A stretch of DNA of 64,000 nucleotides from Candidatus Cryptobacteroides excrementipullorum (GTDB lineage: Bacteria > Bacteroidota > Bacteroidia > Bacteroidales > UBA932), in assembly GCA_017695065.1 (NCBI GenBank), contig JADILZ010000018.1, forward strand, positions 30,427-94,426, in the 5' to 3' direction. Shown here piece by piece: positions 25,436 through 35,101 of this stretch; within the stretch, counting starts at the first letter, position 1; the number at the start of each line of letters is the position of its first letter. Below the pieces are notes generated by a model, which saw nothing but the letters and a program-made list of their open reading frames with translations, ran no database searches and had not been told where the DNA came from. A program made the translations under genes and the position numbers.

Positions 25436-26323
25436 TCACATGTCCCGGCAGGCAAGGCACACCTTCCTGTCCTTTGCCAGCTGTTCTCCAAGCGCATCTA
25501 TGGAGTCGAACCTGATCTCGTCCCTGATCTTCCTTAGAAAAGTCACCCTGAGGTCAAGCCCGTAAATGTCTTCGTCGAATCCGAAGATATTGGTCTCCAC
25601 TGTACGCGGGTTGCCGGCCCCGACAGTCGGCCTGTTGCCGATATTGCACATTCCGGCCCATTCCCTGCCGAGAGTATGCACCTTCACGGAATAGACACCG
25701 TTCCCGGGAATCAGCTTAAGAGGCTCGTAAAGCTGCATGTTGGCCGTCGGGAAGCCTATCGTACGGCCGATCCTGTTCCCGGCCACGACCACCCCGTAAA
25801 GGGAATAGTCGTATCCAAGCATGGCTGACGCATCCTTCACGTCACCGGAGGCGATCAGAGTCCGTATCCTGGTGGAACTTACGGCAGTACCCGGCATCCC
25901 CTCCACCATGCCTGTCATGATGACATCCAGTCCAAGGCTCCTGGCAACGGCGCCGACATCGTGCGGGGTCATGGAGTCAGAGCCCATCCTGTTGTCATAG
26001 CCCAGGACAACCGCCGTCCCGCCGAACATCCTTTTCACATAAAAATCAAGATATTCCCTGGTGGTAAGAGCGCCGAACTCACGTGTAAAAGGAATCACCT
26101 CTATCCTGTCCACACCGAGTTCCCTCAGCATCCTCTTCTTCTCCTCCAGAGAGGAGAGGAGCCTGAAAGTCCTGGCCTCCAGCTGAAGCACATTACGGGG
26201 ATGAGGCCAGAATGTTATTACAAGGCTCTCCTCCCCGCGTGCTTCAGCTGCATTAACCAGCTGTGATATTACAAGACGGTGTCCGGTATGGACACCGTCG
26301 AAAAATCCGGTCGCTACAACCAT
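25436..26323 (-). CDS. ribF: Bifunctional riboflavin kinase / FAD synthetase
   Basis: The 295-residue product has the N-terminal FAD synthetase nucleotidyltransferase domain with GFFDGVHTGHR (HxGH-type) and SSTRIR, then the C-terminal flavokinase domain with GRTIGFPTANM and the ETNIFGFDEDIYG region. It makes FMN and FAD from riboflavin and ATP. It overlaps the end of the synthase-phosphorylase gene by 10 nt, which ties it to the glycogen operon by transcription although the pathways differ. Confidence 0.95.
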   Translation of the reverse strand: MVVATGFFDGVHTGHRLVISQLVNAAEARGEESLVITFWPHPRNVLQLEARTFRLLSSLEEKKRMLRELGVDRIEVIPFTREFGALTTREYLDFYVKRMFGGTAVVLGYDNRMGSDSMTPHDVGAVARSLGLDVIMTGMVEGMPGTAVSSTRIRTLIASGDVKDASAMLGYDYSLYGVVVAGNRIGRTIGFPTANMQLYEPLKLIPGNGVYSVKVHTLGREWAGMCNIGNRPTVGAGNPRTVETNIFGFDEDIYGLDLRVTFLRKIRDEIRFDSIDALGEQLAKDRKVCLACRDM

Positions 26324-29300
26324 CTTACAAGTTCAAAATCCTGCCTGTGAGGCAAAAGCGGATTCTTTGCATAGATCCTGACTGCCACCTGGTAAAGACC
26401 TGCCCGCTCCGGCATTACGGATGCCTGATACTTGGCAGTCTCATCACGGTATTCGACAGGTGTGAACCCGTACTTCTCCTGGATATGGAGCTTCCCTTTG
26501 TTGTCGGTCGTGGCGAACAGCATCTCCACACCGATATCGTCAGGATGGAGGTCACTGATATTGAGCACCACTTCGGCCTTGAACTCCTTGCCCAGAGAAA
26601 CATAGTCGTATGAGCCGTCAGGCTTGACCACAGACACGACACTGACATTGACCCATTCACGTCTCATGTGCCTCTTCCATGCGGCAATCTCCTTGGCCAC
26701 CTTGTAGTCATCGGCAGTGAGGGTCGCGGTCCTTTTGGACTGAGGGTCATAGTACTGGCTGATGTAGTCTGAAAGCATCCTGTTGGTAGTGAAGTTGCAA
26801 GCAACCTGCGCAACAGTGTTCTTTATATAGTCTATCCAGCCGGCAGAGAAGCCTGTCTCCTTGTTCTTGTCATAGAACAGAGGAGCGATCTCGTTCTCTA
26901 TTATAGTGTATATGGTAGCTGCATCGAGCTCGTCCTGATAGTTCTGGTCATCGTATGTGCGCTCCATAGGGAGAGCCCATCCTGCTCCAGGCTTGTAGCC
27001 TTCCACCCACCATCCGTCGAGTACGGAGAAATGCATCACGCCGTTCATGGCAGCCTTCTCCCCGGAAGTTCCGGAAGCCTCGAGAGGACGCGTAGGGTTG
27101 TTCATCCAGACATCGACACCCTGTACAAGCAACTTCGCCAGCGAAATGTCGTAATTCGGCACGAAGACTATCTTGCCTATGAACTGCGGCATCTTGGACA
27201 CGTCCACAATCATCTTTATGAGATCCTGTCCCGCCTTGTCTGCCGGATGCGCCTTGCCGGCGAATATGAACTGTACCGGATGCTCCGGGTCATTCACTAT
27301 CTCATTCAGCCTGTCAAGGTCGCGGAACAGGAGATGAGCCCTCTTGTATGTGGCGAAACGCCGTGCAAATCCTATAGTGAGCACATCGTCACGGAGGGTC
27401 TCCTTGATAGTCACGATCTGGCGCGGAGAATAATGGTTTGCCGCAGCAGGATCGGACAGACGCTCCTTGATGGCAGCTATCAGCTTGCCCCTCAACGAAG
27501 TCCTGACATTCCATACAGTGGCATCGTCCACCTTGTATATTCCCTCGAAGCATGACTTGTCATAATGATGGGTACCGAACTCTTCGCCGAATACCTTCTC
27601 ATGCACCTTCTTCCATTCAGGTGCAGTCCACGTAGGATAGTGTACACCGTTGGTGACATAAGTGATGTTGAGTTCCTCAGGAAGATAGCCGGGCCACATC
27701 CTTGCGAATATGTCCTTGCTGACTTCCCCGTGAAGCCATGACACTCCGTTGACTTCCTGCGAGATGTTGGCCGCCAGGAAACTCATGGAGAACTTCTCGT
27801 TAGGGTCAGAGGCGTTTATCTTGCCAAGCCCCATGAGCGTATCCCAGTCGATCTTGAGCCTCTGAGGATAATGGCCTATATACTTTCTCAGCAGACCTTC
27901 ATCGAAGGCATCGTGCCCTGCAGGCACAGGCGTATGGGTGGTGAAAAGGGACGATGCGCGGATTACCTCCATTGCCTCAGGGAAATCGAGGTTGTCCTCC
28001 TGGATATACTCCTTGAGACGCTCCAGGCCGATGAATGCCGCATGCCCTTCATTGCAGTGGTATATCTCCGGATGAAGTCCCAGCTTCCTGAGTGCACGGA
28101 TACCTCCGACACCCAGAAGGAGCTCCTGCTTGAGACGGTTTTCCCAGTCGCCTCCATAAAGATGGTGGGTCACAGACCTGTCTTCAGGAAGGTTATCCTC
28201 GTAGTCCGTGTCCATCAGATACAGCTCGGTGCGTCCCACGTCCACTCTCCAGAGCCTTGCATTGAGGTTTCTTCCCGGGAATGCTATGCTCACAGTCATC
28301 CAGTTGCCTTCGGCATCCTTCACAGGGATGGCAGGGATCTTCATGAAATCCTGGGCATCATACTTCGACACCTGGTTCCCCTGCGCGGACAGTATCTGGG
28401 TGAAATAGCCGTACCTGTACAGAAGACCTACAGCCACCAGATTGGTGTTCATGTCGCTGGTCTCCTTCAGATAGTCACCGGCCAGGATACCAAGTCCGCC
28501 TGAATATATCTTCAGGGAAGTATCGAGCCCGTATTCCATGCAGAAATACGCAATGGAAGGGCTTGTACGCTCAGCCTTCAGGGCCATGTAAGAGTTGAAT
28601 TCGTCCATGACAGACTTGAGCCTTGCCAGGAACTCCCTGTCCTTCTCCAGCGCATGGTAGCGCTTCAGGCTCACTTTGTCAAGCATGGCTATCGGATTCT
28701 CTCCGGAAGTCTCCCATGCGTCAGGATCTATCGACCTGAACAGGTCCTTTGCGGAATCGTTCCAGCACCACCAGAGATTTCTTGAAAGGACCTCGAGATC
28801 CTTCAGGCTGTCCGGAAGGTGACGCAGGAAGAACACACTGTTCCAGGACGGTTGATTTACATCTATCATTCTGTATTGCATTGATTTCTCACTCCTCGTT
28901 TCAGGGAATGCTCCTTTTTCTGATATGACTTTTTCAAGGGCAGACGAATACGCCTGCTTGTAATATACTATGTTGTTCTCCCAAAGGGCTATCTCTGAGA
29001 CCTCCTTCGCATTCGACATGTAGGCCTGCCTTCCGGCCTTGTCCAGACCGGCGATCTCCTTCATCCTGGCGATCACCCCGTCCACGACTTCAGCATAGTT
29101 TGAATCCGTCCTTCCGATAATGGATATGCCCGGATGATCCTTGGTATAATGGTCCTTGACCCAGACTCCGAACCCGGCAAGGGTAGTGGTCAGGGTAGGC
29201 ACCTTGAAGGCGAGGCTCTCGAGAGGCGTGTATCCCCACGGCTCATAATAGGATGGGAATACTGTAAGGTCAAGACCTGCAAGAAGGTCGTAGTACTTCA

Positions 29301-30552
29301 TGTTGAATATTCCGTCGTCTCCGTTGAGATATGACGGGATGAAATACACCTTGACCTTGTCTCCTACAGCGTTGTTCAGGGCAACTTCCCGCAGACGTCT
29401 TGTAATGATGTCATACTCAGGGTCCATAAGATAATGTGAAACCTGCGTGACATACTGCGAGTCTGTCCCCTTGAGCTTGGACACAAGTTCCTTGTCAGCC
29501 CCCTTGTGGCCTGACGGGATGAGGATGAAGGCCTGGACGGTCTTTCCTTCGAACCCTGTCCCGTTAAGTTTTGCAAGGGCGTCGATGAATACATCTATAC
29601 CCTTGTTCTTCCACTCATAACGCCCGGCTATCCCCACGAATACGGCATTCTCCGGCACTGTCTCCCCGGACATGGCCGTGGCCACCTCGACAAACTTTGC
29701 CCTGGCGGCTTTCCTCATACTGTCATATTCCTCTTCCGTAGAAGGCGTGAAGCTGTTCTCGAACCCGTTAGGCGTCACGACATCCACATCCCTTCCGAGG
29801 AACTGCTTGCACTCGGAGGCGGTTATCCCGCTCACTGTAGTGAATATGTCAGAGTACCGTGCGGACTGCTTCTCGAGGGAATGGCGGGCCATCACGTTGA
29901 ATTCCTTGGCCTTGGTATCCCCGTCATACAGGTTCATCGAATCGTACAGAGGGAGGTTATTCCCGGCGAGACAGCGTCCGAGCACTGTAGCATGCGTGGT
30001 GAATACCGTGGCTACAGGGAGTTTAGCCTTCTTCAGGTACAGGAGTCCGGCCCCGGTCATCCACTCATGGAACTGGGCCACGACCTTGTCAGAAGGAGTG
30101 AGGTTGTACTTGTAGAAACTCTCTATGACCTTCCCGGCTGTGTAGCCGAAAAGCGCGGATTCCACATAGTCCCAGTTTCCTGTGATCGAGTCCACTCCGA
30201 AATCACGCCACATCTCCCCCAACAGCTCGTCCTTCATGGTCAGGTACTGCTTGAAATCAACAAGGATGGCTGTCGGCTTGCCCGGTACGTTCCACCGTCC
30301 GACGCGTATGCGCAGGCCTTCCTTTGCAGCCTGTTCCCTCCACATCCTGTAAAGGAGAGGGTCCTCTATGAAATCAGGGTTGTTTTCGATGTTCATCCAG
30401 ACATCCGGGCCGATAAGGATATGATGCCTTTTCAGCTCGCTCTTCAGGTAGAGGGACTTGGTCGCAATCACGGTGTAGATTCCTCCCACCTTGTTGCACA
30501 CTTCCCAGCTGACCTCGAAGAGATAGTCCGGCTTCAGCAATTCATTATTCAT
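26314..30552 (-). CDS. Glycogen synthase (GT3) - alpha-glucan phosphorylase (GT35) fusion
   Basis: The open frame is 1412 residues without interruption. Residues 1 to about 545 are a eukaryote-type GT3 glycogen synthase: FEVSWEVCNKVGGIYTVI at the start and the catalytic-region motif YYEPWGYTPLES (436-446). After a short linker, about 570-1412 form a GT35 alpha-glucan phosphorylase of the DUF3417 type: NLWWCWNDS, EYGLDTSLKIYSGGLGILAGDYLKE, NEGHAAF and the pyridoxal-phosphate lysine in EASGTSGEKAAMNG. One half would lengthen and the other phosphorolyse the same polymer. It overlaps GH57 by 8 nt and ribF by 10 nt. Both halves keep their key motifs. Confidence 0.93.
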   Translation of the reverse strand: MNNELLKPDYLFEVSWEVCNKVGGIYTVIATKSLYLKSELKRHHILIGPDVWMNIENNPDFIEDPLLYRMWREQAAKEGLRIRVGRWNVPGKPTAILVDFKQYLTMKDELLGEMWRDFGVDSITGNWDYVESALFGYTAGKVIESFYKYNLTPSDKVVAQFHEWMTGAGLLYLKKAKLPVATVFTTHATVLGRCLAGNNLPLYDSMNLYDGDTKAKEFNVMARHSLEKQSARYSDIFTTVSGITASECKQFLGRDVDVVTPNGFENSFTPSTEEEYDSMRKAARAKFVEVATAMSGETVPENAVFVGIAGRYEWKNKGIDVFIDALAKLNGTGFEGKTVQAFILIPSGHKGADKELVSKLKGTDSQYVTQVSHYLMDPEYDIITRRLREVALNNAVGDKVKVYFIPSYLNGDDGIFNMKYYDLLAGLDLTVFPSYYEPWGYTPLESLAFKVPTLTTTLAGFGVWVKDHYTKDHPGISIIGRTDSNYAEVVDGVIARMKEIAGLDKAGRQAYMSNAKEVSEIALWENNIVYYKQAYSSALEKVISEKGAFPETRSEKSMQYRMIDVNQPSWNSVFFLRHLPDSLKDLEVLSRNLWWCWNDSAKDLFRSIDPDAWETSGENPIAMLDKVSLKRYHALEKDREFLARLKSVMDEFNSYMALKAERTSPSIAYFCMEYGLDTSLKIYSGGLGILAGDYLKETSDMNTNLVAVGLLYRYGYFTQILSAQGNQVSKYDAQDFMKIPAIPVKDAEGNWMTVSIAFPGRNLNARLWRVDVGRTELYLMDTDYEDNLPEDRSVTHHLYGGDWENRLKQELLLGVGGIRALRKLGLHPEIYHCNEGHAAFIGLERLKEYIQEDNLDFPEAMEVIRASSLFTTHTPVPAGHDAFDEGLLRKYIGHYPQRLKIDWDTLMGLGKINASDPNEKFSMSFLAANISQEVNGVSWLHGEVSKDIFARMWPGYLPEELNITYVTNGVHYPTWTAPEWKKVHEKVFGEEFGTHHYDKSCFEGIYKVDDATVWNVRTSLRGKLIAAIKERLSDPAAANHYSPRQIVTIKETLRDDVLTIGFARRFATYKRAHLLFRDLDRLNEIVNDPEHPVQFIFAGKAHPADKAGQDLIKMIVDVSKMPQFIGKIVFVPNYDISLAKLLVQGVDVWMNNPTRPLEASGTSGEKAAMNGVMHFSVLDGWWVEGYKPGAGWALPMERTYDDQNYQDELDAATIYTIIENEIAPLFYDKNKETGFSAGWIDYIKNTVAQVACNFTTNRMLSDYISQYYDPQSKRTATLTADDYKVAKEIAAWKRHMRREWVNVSVVSVVKPDGSYDYVSLGKEFKAEVVLNISDLHPDDIGVEMLFATTDNKGKLHIQEKYGFTPVEYRDETAKYQASVMPERAGLYQVAVRIYAKNPLLPHRQDFELVRWL

Positions 30553-31849
30553 CAGTTTTCTTGGTTTTTACAGTTTTCTTCCTGGCGGCAGGCTTCTTCG
30601 CAGGAGCCTTTTTCTCCGTCTTGTGAGTTTTTGAGGCTGCAAATTTAGCATCAGAAAATGAAATTGCATCATCTACCCTGATAATAAAATCGCTCAAAAC
30701 ATTCATATAATTTATAAATGCCTCATACGGAGTGTCATACGGGTTGAAATATTTGTGGACAGCACCGTCTGAGAAAAACTTCGTGCACATATAATAGAAG
30801 TGGTCGCTCTCCTGGAGATGCCCGAAATCCGACCAGAGGACCGGATCGTTGAGGATTGAGAGTTTTTCGGTGAGTCCGTACAGTTTGTTGAAGGCATCGT
30901 TCTGGAGTTCATTCCCGAGCCATGCGCTGACATCCCTCTCCTCGTCAGCCCATGAAATGGCGTCAGGGACTTCGAGCTCACCTACCGGCTTGTGCTTCTT
31001 GGCGGCCTGTGTCGGTGTAACGAACTCGAATTCACCGTCCTGAAGGATAACCTCAGGAAGATACCTCATGAAGTCGAAGATACCGCTCTGGGCTTTCTGA
31101 TGCTCCCCGAACGTCTCATAGTCCATGAACAGGTTCACTATTTCGTCGTTCTGGGCAGAGGCCTTGATCCATGCAAGATATTTCTCCCCGGTGAGAGGCC
31201 AGTCTGGCCAGCTCTTGTCAGAGAAACGGAACGCGATGTCATCGCTGAGAGTCGAGTTCTTAAGCAAGAGCTTGAGATCCGGAGCCTGCGCACCGCTGTA
31301 TAGGTAATTCGGGCTCTTCCAGCCGAGCACATGCTTAGCGCCTTCAGTTAACATTGTCTTGAACCCGAGGTCATAGACCATGGCCCCTATGGCATCCGAA
31401 TATATGAGCTCGGTGTTCCTGAAGGCCTTCGGGGTCACGCCGAAATAACTCTTTATAGCTGCCTTGTGCTTCTCCACCTGGTGCTTGAACTCTGCAGGAG
31501 AGGCCAGGGATGCGAGAGAATGGTAATAAGTCTCGCAGAGGAATTCGACACATCCTGTGTCGGCAAGTTTCTTGAAACTTTCGATGACCTCAGGAGCGTA
31601 GCGGTCAAACTGCTCCAGGACAGACCCTGAAATCGAGAAAGTCACCTTGAACTGACCCTTATACCTGTTCACAAGGTCGAGAAGAAGGGCATTGGTAGGG
31701 AGATAACATCTCTGGGAGACTCTCCTGAGGATTGTCCTGTTGGCGAAATCATCATAGTAGTGAGAGTCCTTCCCTATGTCAAAGAATCTGTATAGTCTCA
31801 ATCTGTTCGGCTGGTGTACCTGGAAATACAGACAAATGCTTTTTTTCAT
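30545..31849 (-). CDS. GH57-family alpha-amylase / 4-alpha-glucanotransferase
   Basis: The 434-residue protein has the GH57 start (LYFQVHQPNRLR) and likely catalytic residues Glu147 (FRNTELIYSD) and Asp243 (LFMDYETFGEHQ). It acts on alpha-1,4-glucans in the cytoplasm; no signal peptide is present. The last 25 or so residues are a Lys/Ala/Pro-rich tail (KKAPAKKPAARKK) absent from typical members, which could bind acidic polymers or simply be disordered. It overlaps the downstream fusion gene by 8 nt. Confidence 0.92.
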   Translation of the reverse strand: MKKSICLYFQVHQPNRLRLYRFFDIGKDSHYYDDFANRTILRRVSQRCYLPTNALLLDLVNRYKGQFKVTFSISGSVLEQFDRYAPEVIESFKKLADTGCVEFLCETYYHSLASLASPAEFKHQVEKHKAAIKSYFGVTPKAFRNTELIYSDAIGAMVYDLGFKTMLTEGAKHVLGWKSPNYLYSGAQAPDLKLLLKNSTLSDDIAFRFSDKSWPDWPLTGEKYLAWIKASAQNDEIVNLFMDYETFGEHQKAQSGIFDFMRYLPEVILQDGEFEFVTPTQAAKKHKPVGELEVPDAISWADEERDVSAWLGNELQNDAFNKLYGLTEKLSILNDPVLWSDFGHLQESDHFYYMCTKFFSDGAVHKYFNPYDTPYEAFINYMNVLSDFIIRVDDAISFSDAKFAASKTHKTEKKAPAKKPAARKKTVKTKKTDE

Positions 31850-31866
31850 GGCTTATTTCTTTTTTA

Positions 31867-33156
31867 CTATTTTATCACTGATTCATACACTTTTTTAATC
31901 TTGAAGGCCGCATTGTTCCACTTGAGGGTGTTGACCTCGTCGTATCCGCACCTTGCAGCCATGTCGGCCATCGCACTGTAGTTCAGCAGGCCGTATATCG
32001 CGTCAGCCATGGCATCGACATCCCAGAAATCCACCTTGATGGCATATTTCAGGACTTCGGCCACACCCGACTGCTTGGAAATGATGGTAGGGACATTGGT
32101 CCTCATGGCCTCAAGCGGGGAAATCCCGAAAGGCTCGGACACAGACGGCATTATATACACATCCGAAAGGGCGAACATCTTCTGCACATCCGCCCCGCGG
32201 AGGAACCCCGTGAAATGGAAGCGGTCAGAAATGCCCAGACGGGCCACATGCCTGATACACCTGTTGAGCATGTCGCCGCTGCCGGCCATAACGAACCTCA
32301 CGTGCTGGCATCTCTTGAGCACCTTGGCAGCCGCCTCGATGAAGTATTCAGGGCCTTTCTGGAAAGTGACACGGCCGAGGAAGGTCACCACCTTGTCCTT
32401 GACTCCCCTTTCCACATGCATATTCTCCTTTCCGCTGAAATCCACTGCATTGTGAACAGCCACCACCTTCTCTGGGGCTATTCCGTACCTGTTTATGACG
32501 ATGTTCCTCGTCAGCTCGCTCACGGCGATCACACAGTCTGCGGCAGCCATTCCCTTGCGCTCTATGTCATAGACCCTCGTATCGATCTTGTCATCGCTGC
32601 TCCTGTCGAATGAAGTGGCATGGACATGAACCACCAGAGGCTTCCCTGTCAGTTCCTTCGCAGCCACGCCGGCAAGGTAAGTCAGCCAGTCATGGGCATG
32701 GATGACATCGAACTCATCCTTGTGCTGGAGGGCGATGGTCGCACCAACCATGGCATATCTGGCCACCTCCTCCATGAGGTTGGAGCCGTATTTGCCCGAG
32801 AACTTGTATTTCTGGCCGTAGCTTACAGAGAAGCTCTTGACCTGCTTCTTCCTCTCCTCCTCGACCATTTCGGAAAAATCCTGAGGGTCGATATAAGGGA
32901 CCATATTGGAATGGATGTGGACAAAACGCACCTTGTCAAGGAAATCCTCGACAGAGGTAGATACCGTATCCACAGGCACATCACTGGCATTTATAATGGA
33001 TACGGCACTTTGGTCCTCGTCACCCGAAGCGGACGGCATCACGAAAAGCACATCCACCCCGTTTGCGGCCAGACCCTTTGTCATACCGTAACAGGCAGTC
33101 CCGAGTCCTCCGGAAATATAAGGAGGGAACTCCCAACCGAACATCAATACTTTCAT
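31867..33156 (-). CDS. GT4/GlgA-like glycogen synthase-type glycosyltransferase
   Basis: The 429-residue GT-B enzyme starts MFGWEFPPYISGGLGTACYG, the K/GxGG-type donor loop seen in starch and glycogen synthases. It has HAHDWLTYLAG and the C-terminal SEPFGISPLEAM donor motif. It is shorter than classical GlgA and belongs to the GT4 type seen in Bacteroidales glycogen loci. It may make maltose-1-phosphate or start chains; which is inference. Its start overlaps the GDE stop by four bases. Confidence 0.9.
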   Translation of the reverse strand: MKVLMFGWEFPPYISGGLGTACYGMTKGLAANGVDVLFVMPSASGDEDQSAVSIINASDVPVDTVSTSVEDFLDKVRFVHIHSNMVPYIDPQDFSEMVEEERKKQVKSFSVSYGQKYKFSGKYGSNLMEEVARYAMVGATIALQHKDEFDVIHAHDWLTYLAGVAAKELTGKPLVVHVHATSFDRSSDDKIDTRVYDIERKGMAAADCVIAVSELTRNIVINRYGIAPEKVVAVHNAVDFSGKENMHVERGVKDKVVTFLGRVTFQKGPEYFIEAAAKVLKRCQHVRFVMAGSGDMLNRCIRHVARLGISDRFHFTGFLRGADVQKMFALSDVYIMPSVSEPFGISPLEAMRTNVPTIISKQSGVAEVLKYAIKVDFWDVDAMADAIYGLLNYSAMADMAARCGYDEVNTLKWNNAAFKIKKVYESVIK

Positions 33157-35093
33157 TTCTGAACCTCCTTATATTTATTCATGAGATAATCAGCCCTGAG
33201 CAGAGCCGCTGTACTGCAAGCCGAGGATATGGCACCGTGCGGCTCGTGAGGCGGGTCCCCGTCATAAAGCTCGGAGAAAGCACCCACGCCGTGCTTGTTG
33301 ATATCCTTGTAGAAGCCTTCGGTAAGGTACTCCGCCTTCTTGAAGAACGAAGGCCCGTTCATACGGAAGCAAGTGTCAATATAAGGGCTGAGGAGAGACG
33401 GGAAGGCACATCCCTGATGGTAAGCCAGATCCCTTTCCGTCTGTGACCCCTCATATACGCCACGGTACTTGGCATTCCTCGGTGAGAGGGTCCTGATACC
33501 GCGGGATGTCACCAGCTCGTTGTTTATCACCTGCATCACTGCCATCTTCTTAAGGTCATCTATCGGAGAATACGGAAGATAGACCGCAAAAAGCTGGTTC
33601 GGCCTGACATCCAGGTTCCTTCCGTTGTTGTCCACATAGTCGGCAAGGTATCCCGCCTGCTTGTCCCAGAATGTCTTCTGGAAGTTCTCCTTGACCAGAT
33701 CGCGCACCTTTGTCCATCTGGAAGCGAAGGCACTCTTCTTTGCCCCGTACCTGGCCTCCATGTCGAGGGCGAAACAGAGGGCGTTGTACCACAAGGCGTT
33801 GGTCTCCACCTGATATCCTGCCCTTTCAGTCACAGGGCATCCGTCCACATACGCGTTCATCCACGAGAGGGCGACCCTGTCCATCTGGGCCCAGAGCAGC
33901 CCGTTCGGATGAAGCGTGACCTCGGCACGTTTACCCGGGGCATAACTGTCAACGATGGCTTTCAGAACCTTGCCGTACTTCTCCCAGATACGTTTCTCTT
34001 CCCCAGTGAACTCTATGTACTGCTGGATAGTGTCGGTAAGACGCAGAGGAGCCTCTATCTGTGTAGTCCTCTTGGTGAGCCTGTTCTGCTCGTTGGCAAT
34101 CAGGTTGTCAAGAATCTCCTCGAACTCTCCGCAGTCTCCTGTGGCATAGAGGGTCAAACCCGGGAGGGCGACTACCGTCTCCCTCAGGAGGCCTGTCTCG
34201 AGCCATGAGAATCCTGCATTTATCTGCTTGACACCGTTACGGTTGCAGATGAGCAGGTCGGCATTGTGGGCCAGAAGGTCATGATAGTCCGTAATGTCGG
34301 TGAGCTTCCTCTCGATTTCAGTGCATTTGCGCTTCAGCTGTTTTGGATTCACCTCATTTACCGAGCCGGAGAAGACAATGGTCTCGCCAGGTTTCATGTC
34401 CAGGAGAAACACTCCTGGGACGAAGAGGTCTTCCTTGCAGCTGAACCCCCGGCGCGCCTCGTCAGAATAGGTTATGCCGTTGTACCAGTAAGGCATGTAA
34501 CGGAAAGAGGACTTCCCGCTGATCTGCATATTGAGATCAGGGAATCCGTCATACATCCTGAAAGACACCCCGCCTTCCACCTCCTTGTACTCGGTGTTGG
34601 CCTCCGAGTTCTGGCTGGTGAGGCTGTGGATGTTCCTGAACGCAAGGAACGGCTTCAGCATCAGCGACACCTTTGCCGGAGACTCAAGAAGCTCGTACTT
34701 TATCAGCACCTGGTCGTTGTCAGGCGCAAGGATAATCGATTTCTTGAACAGGATTTCACCTACCTTGTAGGTGATTACAGGTACTGGGTCAAGGTCAAAG
34801 TCCACTATGTACTTGTGGCCCCTCGGCTCATAGACATCGCCATAGCAGTGTATGCCCAGGTTGAACTGTTTCCCGTTCAGCACCAGACTTTCGTCCAATG
34901 CGGAAAGGAGCACGTACTTGCCCTTCCCGAAACGGTCGACAGGAACTGCGAGAAGCCCGTGATAGCGTCTTGTATTGCAAGTGACTATCGAAGTGTTGCA
35001 GTACGCACCTGTCTTGTTCGCTGAGATTATCTCACGCTTGAGCGAATAAGACAGGTTGACAAGCTCAGACTTGTTGAATGTTAAAAAAGCCAT
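33153..35093 (-). CDS. Glycogen debranching enzyme (amylo-alpha-1,6-glucosidase type)
   Basis: The 646 residues contain a GDE_N domain (about 15-250, NTRRYHGLLAVPV) and a C-terminal (alpha/alpha)6 barrel GDE_C domain from about 290 (NAGFSWLETGLLRETVVALPGL, DGCPVTERAGYQVETNALWYN, RTLSP...YHQGCAFPSLLSPYIDT). It removes alpha-1,6 branches so that the phosphorylase can continue. It sits 8 nt after glgB. Confidence 0.93.
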   Translation of the reverse strand: MAFLTFNKSELVNLSYSLKREIISANKTGAYCNTSIVTCNTRRYHGLLAVPVDRFGKGKYVLLSALDESLVLNGKQFNLGIHCYGDVYEPRGHKYIVDFDLDPVPVITYKVGEILFKKSIILAPDNDQVLIKYELLESPAKVSLMLKPFLAFRNIHSLTSQNSEANTEYKEVEGGVSFRMYDGFPDLNMQISGKSSFRYMPYWYNGITYSDEARRGFSCKEDLFVPGVFLLDMKPGETIVFSGSVNEVNPKQLKRKCTEIERKLTDITDYHDLLAHNADLLICNRNGVKQINAGFSWLETGLLRETVVALPGLTLYATGDCGEFEEILDNLIANEQNRLTKRTTQIEAPLRLTDTIQQYIEFTGEEKRIWEKYGKVLKAIVDSYAPGKRAEVTLHPNGLLWAQMDRVALSWMNAYVDGCPVTERAGYQVETNALWYNALCFALDMEARYGAKKSAFASRWTKVRDLVKENFQKTFWDKQAGYLADYVDNNGRNLDVRPNQLFAVYLPYSPIDDLKKMAVMQVINNELVTSRGIRTLSPRNAKYRGVYEGSQTERDLAYHQGCAFPSLLSPYIDTCFRMNGPSFFKKAEYLTEGFYKDINKHGVGAFSELYDGDPPHEPHGAISSACSTAALLRADYLMNKYKEVQK

Positions 35094-35101
35094 ACTTTAT
35101 A

